Source of the DNA: an uncultured Acidimicrobiales bacterium
Lineage (GTDB): Bacteria > Actinomycetota > Acidimicrobiia > Acidimicrobiales > Aldehydirespiratoraceae
Assembly (NCBI GenBank): GCA_951812975.1
Contig: CATOTC010000005.1
Location: 163,572 to 227,571, forward strand
Reading direction: 5' to 3'
DNA length: 64,000 nt
The notes below the pieces were generated by a model. That model searched no databases and was not told the DNA's origin. It saw only the letters and a list, made by a program, of their open reading frames with translations. Shown here piece by piece: positions 1 through 8,672 of this stretch. The position numbers and the translations under genes were made by a program. The stretch's first letter is position 1. Each line of letters starts with the position of its first letter.

Positions 1-742
1 GGTCGGCGAGACCTCCCCTGCTGACGAACACGAACGGCTCGGCAGGGCCGCCCGCTCGTCTGTCGGTTACCGAGACCCGCATCCCGGGAACCAGGAAACA
101 CGCCTGCGTCATTCGTTCACAGACCTCGTCGAAGTCGACTCGGGCATCGGGGTCGAAAATCTCGAAATCGGGCCAGAAACGCACCCGCGTGCCTGTCCGG
201 TTCTTGGAGACGCGCTTGAGCCTCTGGAGTTGATGGCCGGCCTTGAAGTTGTTTGAGCCGTTGAACTGGCCCGCCACGCGGTTCCGGAATCCGAGCACAT
301 GGGTGCCGCCGTCACGGTCGACCTCGACGATCAGTTTGGTGGCCAGGGCGTTGACAACCGACGCCCCCACCCCGTGCAGACCACCCGACGACGAATATGC
401 GCCGCCACCGAACTTGCCCCCCGCATGCAACTCCGTGAAGACGACCTCGACCGCTGAGACCTTGCGCTTGGCATGACGGTCGATGGGGATGCCGCGGCCG
501 TTGTCGCTGACCTCCACCGATCTGTCGCGGTGAACAGTGACGTCCACCTTGGTCGCGAAACCCGCCGCGGCCTCATCGACAGCATTGTCTACCAGTTCCC
601 AGACGAGGTGCATGAGCCCCGCACTGCCCGTACCGCCGATGTACATGCCCGGTCGTTTACGCACGGCTTCGAGGCCTTCAAGGGTCTCGATCGCATCAGC
701 GTCGTAAGCGGTTGTTGTGGTTGCGGCCAAGTCAGAATCCAA
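1..742 (-). CDS. parE: DNA topoisomerase IV subunit B (ParE), N-terminal part; runs off the window
   Basis: ATPase subunit of topoisomerase IV, which with ParC decatenates and relaxes DNA. The reverse-strand frame gives a GHKL ATPase domain: LEGLEAVRKRPGMYIG near residue 20, WELVDNAVDEA (catalytic Glu and Mg-binding Asn), SDNGRGIP, and a glycine-rich LHAGGKFGGGAYSSSGGLHGVG lid split across the nucleotide site. The wording matches actinobacterial ParE better than GyrB. No ATG lies between the upstream in-frame stop and the conserved region, so a TTG at 742 or 745 is the likely start. The gene continues beyond position 1. It is divergent from the gene at 834 and a LexA-like box lies 23 bases upstream. 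The family is certain; ParE versus GyrB is likely, not proven. Confidence 0.85.
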   Translation of the reverse strand, partial: MDSDLAATTTTAYDADAIETLEGLEAVRKRPGMYIGGTGSAGLMHLVWELVDNAVDEAAAGFATKVDVTVHRDRSVEVSDNGRGIPIDRHAKRKVSAVEVVFTELHAGGKFGGGAYSSSGGLHGVGASVVNALATKLIVEVDRDGGTHVLGFRNRVAGQFNGSNNFKAGHQLQRLKRVSKNRTGTRVRFWPDFEIFDPDARVDFDEVCERMTQACFLVPGMRVSVTDRRAGGPAEPFVFVSRGGLAD

Positions 743-764
743 CAAATCGAGAAAGAACGGTCAA

Positions 765-778
765 CGAACGAGTGTTCG
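765..778. promoter_or_regulatory. LexA/SOS-type box upstream of parE
   Basis: CGAAC-GAGT-GTTCG is a perfect 5-bp inverted repeat with a 4-base spacer. The known actinobacterial LexA operator is TCGAAC-N4-GTTCGA, so the core matches and only the outermost base of each arm differs. It lies 23 bases upstream of the parE TTG start and 55 bases upstream of the divergent thioredoxin-like gene, and could act on either. The same arrangement precedes parC (4258-4271), which argues against chance. LexA control is inference. Confidence 0.5.
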
Positions 779-833
779 CAACACCGTACTAGGGACGGGT
801 GACTGTCGAGCGGATATTGGTAAGATTGAGGTC

Positions 834-1772
834 TTGCAGAACCGGCGACTTCCTGTGTTCACCCTAGCGATCACCGTTGCGTTCGCGAGCGTCGCAGCAG
901 CTTGTGGCAGCAACGACGCTTCAGGGACCGACGGTTCCGAAAACGCTGATTTTGCGACGACCACGCTCCCCCCTCTCGCCCCGGAGAACACAGCCACTCC
1001 AGCGCAAGGTGAAGCTGAGCACGAGGCCGGGCCCGCCGAGACCACAACACCACCCACCGCTGCGGAGGATGACGCCCCGGTGACGACCCTTCCACCCGAC
1101 CCCGCTCCGACCGAGACCACCATTGCTGTTCCCACGGGCGACACAAGCGAAGGGTCCGCAACCACCGTTCCGGTTGCGACCGGCACAACCCCGCCCGCCA
1201 CCACGGACGCGCCGACCACTACCCCGGCGCCCACAACCGCCGCCGTGCCGGCCACCACCGCCGCACCGACAACCACAACGGCCAAGTCCCTGACCCGACA
1301 GGAGATACTCGATGCCGCGGCCGACAACTCCTCGAAGTTGCAACCCAATGCCGACCGGCGACTCATCGAAGTCTTGAACGTCGCCGACGGGTCGATCACC
1401 AGTCTGGTAGACGCCGTGGACGGCGACCGGCCGGTGCTGTTGTGGTTCTGGGCACCTCATTGACCGACTTGCCGGCGCGAGGCGCCGCACGTCGAGCAGT
1501 TCGCTCGAGAGCACATCAACGAAATCCAGGTCATCGGCATGGGCGGCCAGGATGACTTCAACCAGGCTCTCGATTTTGTGACCGGTCTCGGAGTCACCAC
1601 CCCGACCATGGTCTGGGACCCGTCGTTCACGACTTGGCGCCAGTACGGAATCAGGTCGAACAGTTCGATGATCCTGGCCAGTGGCGACCTGACTAAAGGA
1701 ACCGAACCTCTTCTCGGCTTCAACGCCGCCCGAGAACAGCAGATCATCGACGCTCTCGACCAGTTCTCCTGA
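834..1772 (+). CDS. Probable selenoprotein: thioredoxin-like (TlpA/ResA type) lipoprotein, UGA at the active site
   Basis: Translated through the TGA at 1461-1463 this is a 312-residue protein: lipoprotein signal (RRLPVF, hydrophobic stretch, lipobox VAAAC), a long Thr/Pro/Ala-rich linker (about residues 35-155), then a thioredoxin fold. The motif reads WAPH-[TGA]-PTCRREAP, so TGA sits exactly at the first Cys of the CxxC redox site (residue 210). Downstream, the same frame stays open for 102 codons with high-GC third positions and homologous sequence (VIGMGGQDDF, TTPTMVWDP), ending at TGA 1770-1772. A two-part hairpin starts one base after the TGA. Likely role: thiol-disulfide exchange outside the cytoplasmic membrane. 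The start is probably TTG 834 (GTG 855 is an alternative). A Cys-to-stop mutation in a pseudogene is the alternative reading; selA/selB/selC/selD lie outside the window. Confidence 0.75.
1464..1495 (+). promoter_or_regulatory. Candidate bacterial SECIS hairpin directly after the UGA codon
   Basis: Immediately 3' of TGA 1461-1463: lower stem CGAC (1465-1468) with GTCG (1491-1494), an internal loop TTGC/CAC containing two U, a perfect 6-bp upper stem CGGCGC (1473-1478) with GCGCCG (1482-1487), and a tri-loop GAG. Bacterial SECIS elements sit inside the coding region just downstream of UGA, with a short apical loop carrying G in its first two bases. The apical loop begins 15 nt after UGA, at the short edge of the known spacing. 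The hairpin is seen in sequence; its function is inferred. Confidence 0.5.
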
Positions 1773-1790
1773 CCGAGGCTCGGGCGGGGG

Positions 1791-4211
1791 TTACCAGCGG
1801 GCGTCTGCAACCACCATGATCTGGCGCTCGGTACGGCTCGGCACCAGATCTCGGGCGCTGGGGTCGATATTGAGCGGCACAGGGTTGGGATCGAGCTTGC
1901 GGGGATCGTCGTAGTCGGCCATGAGCGAGTACACGTCGGTCATCGCCGCAGGCCCGAACCAGGTGCCGGTGATCGTCTCGCCGTCGGCCAGCCGGGCGAT
2001 CCGCACTCCCTGGCCTCCACGGCCCTTCGCCAACAGGTCGCCGTACGGGGTCGCCTTGACACCCGCCGCACTGGTGACAGTCAGCACCACACCGTCGCCG
2101 AGCATCACATCGGCGCACACGACCTCGGCCTCTCCGAGCAGTCTCATGCCGGCCACACCGGCCGCGCCCGGGCCCTGGTCGTTGATCGCGTCGACGGGCG
2201 TGCGCAGTACCCGGCCGTCGGATGCAACGAATGCAATGTCGACGCCGAGGGGGCCCCGGAACGCCGCGACCACGCGGTCGGTGCCTTTCAGCGAGATCAC
2301 AGTCGCAGATGATCTGGTACCCATCACCTCTGGAAGGGTCAGCCTCTTGACCACGCCGTTGGCTGTCACGAGCACCAGGCGCTCCTCGCCGTTTGTGAGC
2401 AGCGTCAGCACCGACTCGCCCTTGTTGAGTCCGAGCTGCGCGGACGCGGGTACTCCGCGGGCACGGCCGGCGGCATCAGGGAGATCCTGGACCCTCACCG
2501 AGATGGCTCGGCCCTCGGAAGTGACCGCCTTGATCTCAGCGCCTGTGGTGGTCATGGCACGGGCCGCTATCAGATCGTGACGGCCAACCGTCGCCCTCCG
2601 CGCGCCGTTGGTGGGGGCACGGCCGAGATTCCCCGACGTTGACAGGGTCACCACACACGGTTCATCGACACCCGCTGTCTCTGTCTCGTCGGGCGCGGGC
2701 TGTTCGTGCACCACGATGCTGTCAGGCTCAACGATCTCGGCGCGCCTCGGGACCCCGTGCGCCTCGACGATCTCGTCGAGTTCCTTGAGTACGAGCGTGC
2801 GGCGGCGGGCTTCTGAGTTGAGAAGCCTGTGATACTCCGCAATGTTGACGCGCAGTTCGGTGGCCTCCTGCTCCAGTTCGAGCTTGGCCAGCGCGGTGAG
2901 TCGACGCAGCGGCATGTCGAGGATGTGGGCTGCCTGGACGTCTGTCAGCAGGAACCGTTCGATCAGCCTCACCCGGGCTTCGGCGGCGTCCTGGGAGCCT
3001 CGGATGATGGCGACGACCTCGTCTATCGCGTCGAGGGCGACCAGCAGGCCTTCGAGAATGTGCAGACGGTCCTGGGCTTTGGCGAGGCGGTATTCGGTGC
3101 GGCGGACGATCACCTCGAGGCGGTGCTCAATGTAGAGGCGGCACAGGTCGTGGATGCCGAGAGTGGTCGGCACCCCGTCGACGAGTACCACATTGTTGAT
3201 TCCGAACGTCTCCTCAAGCGGTGTGAGCCGGTACAGGTCCTGGAGTGCCAACTGCGGGTTGACTCCAGGTTTCAGGTCGATCTGGATGCGCAGCCCCTCC
3301 ATGTCGCTCAGATCGGCGATGCCCGCGATGCCAGCGATCTTGCCGTTGTTGGCCACGTCTTGAACTTTGCTGATCACCCGCTCGGGCCCCACGAGGTACG
3401 GCAACTCGGTGACGACCACCGCTTGACGGGAGCGGGTGATCTGCTCGACATGGGCTTTCGCTCGTATCCGGAACGAACCGCGCCCGGTCTCGTAGGCGTC
3501 GCGCAGGCCGTCGTTGACCACGATGCCTCCCGACGGGAAGTCGGGTCCGGGGAGCACTTCCATCATCTCGTCGATGGTCGGCTTGGGGCGCCGCTTGGTC
3601 ATCACCAGCCTGACCAGTTCGGCCGCCTCGCGGAGGTTGTGCGGGGCCATGTTGGTGGCCATTCCCACGGCGATCCCGCTGGTGCCGTTGACGATGATGT
3701 TGGGCACCGCCGCGGGCAGCACCGACGGCTCCTCTCCCTCGCCGTCGTAGGTGGGACGGAAGTCGACGGTGTCCTCATCGAGCTCGCGGACCATGTCCAT
3801 GGCCGCTTCGGCGAGGCGGCATTCGGTGTAGCGCGAGGCGGCAGGCGGATCGTCGAGGGAGCCGAAGTTGCCCTGCGGGTCGATGAAGGGGAGCATCCGC
3901 GAGAAGTCCTGGCCCATCCGCACCAGAGTGTCGTAGATGGCAGAGTCGCCGTGGGGGTGGTAGCGGCCCATCGTGTCGCCGACGATGCGGGCCGATTTAC
4001 GGAACGGAGTGCCGGGGCGGACCCCCATCTGCAGCATCGACCAGAGGATCCGGCGCTGCACCGGTTTGAGGCCGTCTCTCACGTCGGGGATGGCCCTGGC
4101 GGTGATGACGCTCAAGGAGTAGGCGAGGAACGACTCGCTCATCTCGTCGGCGACGGGCACATCGACCACATCGCGGGCGTAGCCGGAGTCGAATTCGAGT
4201 TGTCGGGGCAT
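1791..4211 (-). CDS. parC: DNA topoisomerase IV subunit A (ParC/GyrA family)
   Basis: An 806-residue type IIA topoisomerase breakage-reunion subunit, partner of the parE product encoded on the same strand. The N-terminal winged-helix region has DGLKPVQRRILWSM and GRYHPHGDSAIYDTLVRM; the catalytic Tyr is in AASRYTECRL (about residue 130). A coiled-coil tower (about 350-480) and a C-terminal beta-propeller follow, with a GRGGQGVR stretch resembling a degenerate GyrA box, so the ParC/GyrA assignment is not absolute. The N-terminal wording (ARIVGDTMGR, PQGNFGSLDDPPAASRY) and the ParE-like neighbour favour ParC. ATG 4211 follows a good Shine-Dalgarno (GGGAGG). A LexA-like box lies 46 bases upstream, and between them is a triple CGTGGTTAC repeat. 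Confidence 0.85.
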   Translation of the reverse strand: MPRQLEFDSGYARDVVDVPVADEMSESFLAYSLSVITARAIPDVRDGLKPVQRRILWSMLQMGVRPGTPFRKSARIVGDTMGRYHPHGDSAIYDTLVRMGQDFSRMLPFIDPQGNFGSLDDPPAASRYTECRLAEAAMDMVRELDEDTVDFRPTYDGEGEEPSVLPAAVPNIIVNGTSGIAVGMATNMAPHNLREAAELVRLVMTKRRPKPTIDEMMEVLPGPDFPSGGIVVNDGLRDAYETGRGSFRIRAKAHVEQITRSRQAVVVTELPYLVGPERVISKVQDVANNGKIAGIAGIADLSDMEGLRIQIDLKPGVNPQLALQDLYRLTPLEETFGINNVVLVDGVPTTLGIHDLCRLYIEHRLEVIVRRTEYRLAKAQDRLHILEGLLVALDAIDEVVAIIRGSQDAAEARVRLIERFLLTDVQAAHILDMPLRRLTALAKLELEQEATELRVNIAEYHRLLNSEARRRTLVLKELDEIVEAHGVPRRAEIVEPDSIVVHEQPAPDETETAGVDEPCVVTLSTSGNLGRAPTNGARRATVGRHDLIAARAMTTTGAEIKAVTSEGRAISVRVQDLPDAAGRARGVPASAQLGLNKGESVLTLLTNGEERLVLVTANGVVKRLTLPEVMGTRSSATVISLKGTDRVVAAFRGPLGVDIAFVASDGRVLRTPVDAINDQGPGAAGVAGMRLLGEAEVVCADVMLGDGVVLTVTSAAGVKATPYGDLLAKGRGGQGVRIARLADGETITGTWFGPAAMTDVYSLMADYDDPRKLDPNPVPLNIDPSARDLVPSRTERQIMVVADARW

Positions 4212-4257
4212 GGGGAGCCTCCCGTGGTTACCGTGGTTACCGTGGTTGCGAAGGTTA

Positions 4258-4271
4258 CGAACGAACGTTCG
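4258..4271. promoter_or_regulatory. LexA/SOS-type box upstream of parC
   Basis: CGAAC-GAAC-GTTCG has the same arms and 4-base spacer as the box in front of parE. It lies 46 bases before the parC ATG on the reverse strand, a normal distance for an operator overlapping a promoter. It also contains a 12-base palindrome, ACGAACGTTCGT (4261-4272). Two matching boxes at the two subunits of one enzyme suggest co-regulation, possibly by LexA. Confidence 0.5.
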
Positions 4272-4415
4272 TCAGCATAGTTGGGGGCACCGACAAGCCC
4301 GTGGAGCCCCGTCGTCGTTTGGCGCCGATACGCGTCGTTCTGGAGTCAAAACGCGCCTTAGTCGCGCCGAATACCGGCCTTTGTTGCACCGACACGGCTG
4401 CAATAAGGTGCCGAC

Positions 4416-5225
4416 GTGCCTGAACTGCCTGAGGTGGAGACGATCCGCCGCCAACTTGAGCCTCGTGTGGTGGGAGCGGAGATCGTCGACGCAGGATCGC
4501 ACTGGTCGGCCAAGTTCACGCCCGCCGTCGGTGCTGTGGGTGCGGAGATCATGGCGGTGCGCCGCCGGGGGAAGTACCTGCTCTTCGACCTTTCCTCCGA
4601 CGAGGAGTTGATCGTCCATCTGGGGATGACGGGGCGTCTCGCGGTGCGGGAACGGACTCCGGAGGCGCTGGAACATCCCCATCTCCGGGCTTGGTGGGAC
4701 CTCGACAGCGGTGGACGGTTGACGTTCCACGACATTCGGCGGTTCGGACGCATCCATCATGTTGAGCGGGGTGATCACAGCGGCATTCCCACGCTCGCTG
4801 CATTGGGGCCTGAACCGTGGGATCCCGCCTTCACTGGGCGGTCCCTGGCTGCTTTCGTGAAGCGCTCCGACCGCTATGTCAAGACCCTGCTGTTGTCGCA
4901 GCGCCCGGTGGCGGGTATCGGCAACATATACGCTGACGAGGCCTTTTGGCTCGCCAAGATCAACCCCGCGACTCGGCGGCTGAGCCCGCAGCGGGCGGAG
5001 CGCCTGGTCGAGGGCATCCGCACGGCCCTCGACTCCGGCATCAAGTACGGCGGCACGACCCTGCGCGACTACGTGGACTCAGAGGGCCAGTCCGGTGCCA
5101 ATCAGCACGAGTTGCACTGCTACGGGCGCGCCGGAGAGCCTTGCGACCGTTGCGGCACCATCATGCGCCGCCGTGTCATCGATGCCCGCAGCACCACCTG
5201 GTGCCCCACCTGCCAACCCCGCTAG
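4416..5225 (+). CDS. mutM: Formamidopyrimidine-DNA glycosylase (Fpg/MutM)
   Basis: Base-excision repair glycosylase/AP lyase that removes oxidised purines such as 8-oxoguanine. GTG start gives MPELPEVETIRRQL; Pro2 is the catalytic nucleophile and Glu3 the general acid. Lys in RRRGKYLLF and HLGMTGRL match the N-terminal beta domain. The H2TH region includes GIGNIYADEAFWLAKINP. The C-terminal zinc finger is complete: CYGRAGEPCDRC ... TTWCPTCQ. At 269 residues it is full length for the family. It stands alone on the plus strand, between parC and the restriction-modification genes, and marks the left border of the defence island. Confidence 0.95.
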   Translation: MPELPEVETIRRQLEPRVVGAEIVDAGSHWSAKFTPAVGAVGAEIMAVRRRGKYLLFDLSSDEELIVHLGMTGRLAVRERTPEALEHPHLRAWWDLDSGGRLTFHDIRRFGRIHHVERGDHSGIPTLAALGPEPWDPAFTGRSLAAFVKRSDRYVKTLLLSQRPVAGIGNIYADEAFWLAKINPATRRLSPQRAERLVEGIRTALDSGIKYGGTTLRDYVDSEGQSGANQHELHCYGRAGEPCDRCGTIMRRRVIDARSTTWCPTCQPR

Positions 5226-5282
5226 GACCGAACGGCGCTGATCTTCTAGTGTGACGACCGCACACCGTCCGGAATGGAATCA

Positions 5283-7301
5283 ATGAGCGAAACAGCGATC
5301 AACAATCATGCGGGGTTCATCTGGTCGGTGGCGGACAAGCTGCGGGGTGTCTACAAGCCGTCAGAGTACGGCCGGGTGATTCTGCCGCTGACAGTGTTGC
5401 GGCGGCTGGACTCCGTGTTGGAGCCGACCAAGGATGAGGTTCTCGAGACGATGGCGAAGTTACCGGCGACACTGGAGAACCGTGAGCCGGTCTTGCAGAA
5501 GGTGGCTGGGCAGCCGTTCGTCAACACGTCGAGGCATACGTTCCGCTCGCTGCTGAGTGATTCCAGCAACGTGGCGGGGAACTTGCGCAACTACATCGCC
5601 GGGTTCTCCGAGTCGGCGCGTGACATTGTCGAGAAGTTCAACTTCGACGTGCAGGTCGATCGGCTCGATGAGCACAACCTGTTGTACCTGGTGATGTCGA
5701 TGTTCGCCGATATCGACTTGGGCCCCGAGACCGTCTCTGATCTGGAGATGGGTTATCTCTACGAGGAGCTGATCCGCAAGTTCTCTGAGCTGTCGAACGA
5801 GACGGCGGGTGAGCATTTCACGCCTCGTGAGGTGATCCGGCTGATGGTGAATCTGCTGTTCATCGACGATGACGCGTTGCTGACACGCCCGGGTGTGGTC
5901 AAGACGCTGCTTGATCCGGCGTGTGGAACCGGCGGGATGCTGTCGGTTGCTGAGGATCACCTGCGCAAGCTCAACCCTCAGTCTCGCTTGAGGGTGTTCG
6001 GCCAGGAGTTGAACGCCGAGACTTACGCCACCTGCCGTGCCGACATGCTGATCAAGGGCCAGGAGGCTTCCAATATCCGTTTCGGCAACAGCTTCGACAA
6101 CGACCAACACGAGGGCGAGCACTTCGACTATCTGCTGGCCAACCCTCCATTCGGCGTCGAGTGGAAGATGGTGGCCGACACGGTGAAGGGCGAGCATTCG
6201 GCTCAGGGTTTCGCCGGCCGTTTCGGGGCTGGGTTGCCTCGCATCAACGACGGCAGTTTCCTGTTCCTGCAGCACATGATCTCGAAGATGAAACCCGCCA
6301 GCGAGGGTGGCGCCCGCTTGGCGATCGTGTTCAACGGGTCACCTTTATTCACTGGGGGTGCGGGTTCGGGCGAGTCAGAGATTCGACGTTGGATCATCGA
6401 GAACGACATGCTAGAAGCTGTTGTTGCCTTGCCCGACCAGCTCTTCTACAACACCGGGATCTCAACCTACTTCTGGGTCGTCACCAACCGCAAGGCGCCG
6501 CGGCGAAAGGGGAAGATTCAGCTTCTGGACGCCCGCGACATTTTCACCAAGACCCGCAAGAGTCTCGGCCAGAAACGCAAGGAGCTCTCGGTTCCTCAGA
6601 TCGACGAGATCGCGCGACTGTACGGCGATTTCGAGGAGGGCCCGCTTGTCAAGATATTCCCCAACGAGGCGTTCGGGTTCCTGCGCATCACCGTCGAGCG
6701 GCCGTTGCGGTTGCGTTGGGAGATCACCGACGACACCTTGCTGGCTGTCGAGTCGCTCAAGGCCGTCGGCAAGCTGGACCATTCGTTGCGCGACGCCCTA
6801 CGCGATGCCTTGCGGGAGCGGCAGGGTAGTTCCTTTGCCACCGAGAAGTTGGCCAAGGCTGTTAGGTCGGAGGTGCTTGATTCCGCAGGGGTCGACAAGA
6901 GTGCTGCCCTCGTGAAAGCCGTTACTGAAGCGATCGCCGTGCGTGACCCCGAGGCCCCGATCATCACCGACCACGCAGGCAATCCCAAGCCCGACCCCGA
7001 CCTGCGCGACTACGAGAACATCCCGCTGCCCTCGGTGAGGGTGACTTTCGAAGACGACCCCACTGCGCGGCTAGAGACCATCGAGTACCGGACCGCCATC
7101 GACGACTACATGGAAACGGAGGTCCTCCCCTACGTCCCCGATGCCTGGCACGACCCCGACAAGACGAGGATCGGCTACGAGATCCCCCTGACCCGCCATT
7201 TCTACACCTACACCCCACCCCGCCCCCTCACCGAAATCAACGCTGAAATCAAAGCCCTAGAAGCCGAGATCCAGGAACTACTCTCCGAGGTCTCAGAGTG
7301 A
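5283..7301 (+). CDS. hsdM: Type I restriction-modification system, DNA methyltransferase subunit (HsdM)
   Basis: N6-adenine methyltransferase of a type I system; pairs with HsdS to protect host DNA. About 672 residues. The N-terminal helical HsdM_N domain (NHAGFIWSVADKLRG, VILPLTVLRRLD) is followed by the SAM-binding domain: LLDPACGTGGML and the catalytic LLANPPFGVEWK. GEHFTPREVIRLM is typical of the family. ATG 5283 (MSETAINNH) fits the family start; ATG 5274 in the same frame is the alternative. It overlaps hsdS by 4 bases (GTGA). The matching hsdR is about 7.9 kb downstream of this gene, separated by other defence genes. Confidence 0.95.
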   Translation: MSETAINNHAGFIWSVADKLRGVYKPSEYGRVILPLTVLRRLDSVLEPTKDEVLETMAKLPATLENREPVLQKVAGQPFVNTSRHTFRSLLSDSSNVAGNLRNYIAGFSESARDIVEKFNFDVQVDRLDEHNLLYLVMSMFADIDLGPETVSDLEMGYLYEELIRKFSELSNETAGEHFTPREVIRLMVNLLFIDDDALLTRPGVVKTLLDPACGTGGMLSVAEDHLRKLNPQSRLRVFGQELNAETYATCRADMLIKGQEASNIRFGNSFDNDQHEGEHFDYLLANPPFGVEWKMVADTVKGEHSAQGFAGRFGAGLPRINDGSFLFLQHMISKMKPASEGGARLAIVFNGSPLFTGGAGSGESEIRRWIIENDMLEAVVALPDQLFYNTGISTYFWVVTNRKAPRRKGKIQLLDARDIFTKTRKSLGQKRKELSVPQIDEIARLYGDFEEGPLVKIFPNEAFGFLRITVERPLRLRWEITDDTLLAVESLKAVGKLDHSLRDALRDALRERQGSSFATEKLAKAVRSEVLDSAGVDKSAALVKAVTEAIAVRDPEAPIITDHAGNPKPDPDLRDYENIPLPSVRVTFEDDPTARLETIEYRTAIDDYMETEVLPYVPDAWHDPDKTRIGYEIPLTRHFYTYTPPRPLTEINAEIKALEAEIQELLSEVSE

Positions 7302-8647
7302 CAAACCACAGTCCCTCCTACAAACCCTCTGGCGTGGACTGGCTCCGCAACATCCCGACCCACTGGGGAGTCCGACGACTCAAGACCGTACTCGCGCAAA
7401 ACGACGGAGGCGTGTGGGGAGACGAACCCGGCGACGAGGGGACGATTGTCCTCCGATCGACGGAACAGACGATTGACGGCGGCTGGGAAATAGATGACCC
7501 TGCAATCCGATCGTTGACCGCAAATGAGAAGACGAACTCAGCCTTGAAGGTAGGTGATTTGGTTGTCACAAAATCCAGCGGTTCCGCACGGCACATCGGA
7601 AAGACGAGCCTTGTGACGGACCAGGTGGCCGAGCTGAGACCCTGCTTCTCAAACTTCATGCAGCGACTTCGATGTAGCGAAGAGTTGGAACCACGGATCG
7701 CGTGGTACCTACTCAATTCACCCGTAGGTCGACAGCAGCTCATTCTAAAGTCCAATTCAACAACGGGTCTCGCCAACCTGAGTGGGTCGATACTTGGTGA
7801 GTTACTAATTCCCTTCTCCCCTTCCACTGCCGAACAGCGGACGATCGCTGACTACCTCGACACCGAAACCGCCCGCATCGACACCCTCATCTCCAAGAAA
7901 CGCCACCTCATCGAACTCCTCGCCGAGTACCGCACAGCGTTGATCACCCAGACCGTAACCCGCGGCCTCGACCCCTCCCCCCGCCTCCGCCCCTCTGGCG
8001 TCGACTGGCTAGGCGACATCCCCAACCACTGGGGAAGCCCAAAGATCAGCCATGTGGCAGTGCTCGGCAGTGGGCACACACCTAGCCGCTCCGCACCGGA
8101 TTGGTGGGTTCCCCAAGAATGCACTGTCCCCTGGATCACAACAGGCGAGGTAGCAAACCTGCGCTCGGACCACCTTGAGTACATCGAGCGTACGCGGGAG
8201 TGCATCAGCGAAATCGGACTCGCGAACTCATCCGCCGTCGTTCACCCAGCCGACACTGTTGTGTTGTCTCGAACCGCCTCCGTGGGATACTCCGGGATCA
8301 TGGCGACTGACATGGCCACGAGCCAGGATTTTGCCACTTGGACTTGTGGTCCCAACCTTATGCCCCGGTTTCTATTGCTTTGCCTCCGAGCGATGAGACC
8401 TGATCTGCTCGGCAGACTCACCATGGGCTCCACCCATAAGACAATCTATATGCCGGATATTCGGAGCCTCGCCATTCCTCTTCCCCCAATCGTGGAGCAG
8501 CACGAGATCGTCAACGCGGTCTGGAAGCAGCTAGAGAGGCTCGTGGAAGCGGAGGATCGAATCACTACGCAGATTTCCCTCCTACGCGAATATCGGCAAG
8601 CCCTGATAAGCGCAGCCGTGACCGGAGAACTGACCGTACAGAACTGA
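7298..8647 (+). CDS. hsdS: Type I restriction-modification system, specificity subunit (HsdS)
   Basis: Determines the bipartite DNA target of the type I enzyme. 449 residues with two target-recognition domains, each opening with the same phrase: PSGVDWLRNIPTHWG near residue 11 and PSGVDWLGDIPNHWG near residue 230. Each TRD is followed by a long conserved helix (TIADYLDTETARIDTLISKK and the C-terminal VNAVWKQLERLVEAEDRI). The GTG start lies inside the hsdM stop (GTGA), so translation is coupled. TRD regions have less codon bias than the conserved parts (for example 7650-7830), as expected from TRD exchange. The target sequence cannot be predicted from this alone. Confidence 0.95.
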   Translation: MTNHSPSYKPSGVDWLRNIPTHWGVRRLKTVLAQNDGGVWGDEPGDEGTIVLRSTEQTIDGGWEIDDPAIRSLTANEKTNSALKVGDLVVTKSSGSARHIGKTSLVTDQVAELRPCFSNFMQRLRCSEELEPRIAWYLLNSPVGRQQLILKSNSTTGLANLSGSILGELLIPFSPSTAEQRTIADYLDTETARIDTLISKKRHLIELLAEYRTALITQTVTRGLDPSPRLRPSGVDWLGDIPNHWGSPKISHVAVLGSGHTPSRSAPDWWVPQECTVPWITTGEVANLRSDHLEYIERTRECISEIGLANSSAVVHPADTVVLSRTASVGYSGIMATDMATSQDFATWTCGPNLMPRFLLLCLRAMRPDLLGRLTMGSTHKTIYMPDIRSLAIPLPPIVEQHEIVNAVWKQLERLVEAEDRITTQISLLREYRQALISAAVTGELTVQN

Positions 8648-8672
8648 TGGCCCAAATGCCCATGGTCACAGG

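Noticed and set aside
1791-4211. Calling the A subunit gyrA because of the GRGGQG stretch
   Set aside because: The motif is degenerate, and the N-terminal wording and ParE-like neighbour favour ParC; the doubt is kept in the entry.
2829-4280. 483-residue plus-strand reading frame opposite parC
   Set aside because: Antisense shadow of parC caused by GC-rich codon use; no recognised domain and His/Val/Gly-rich composition.
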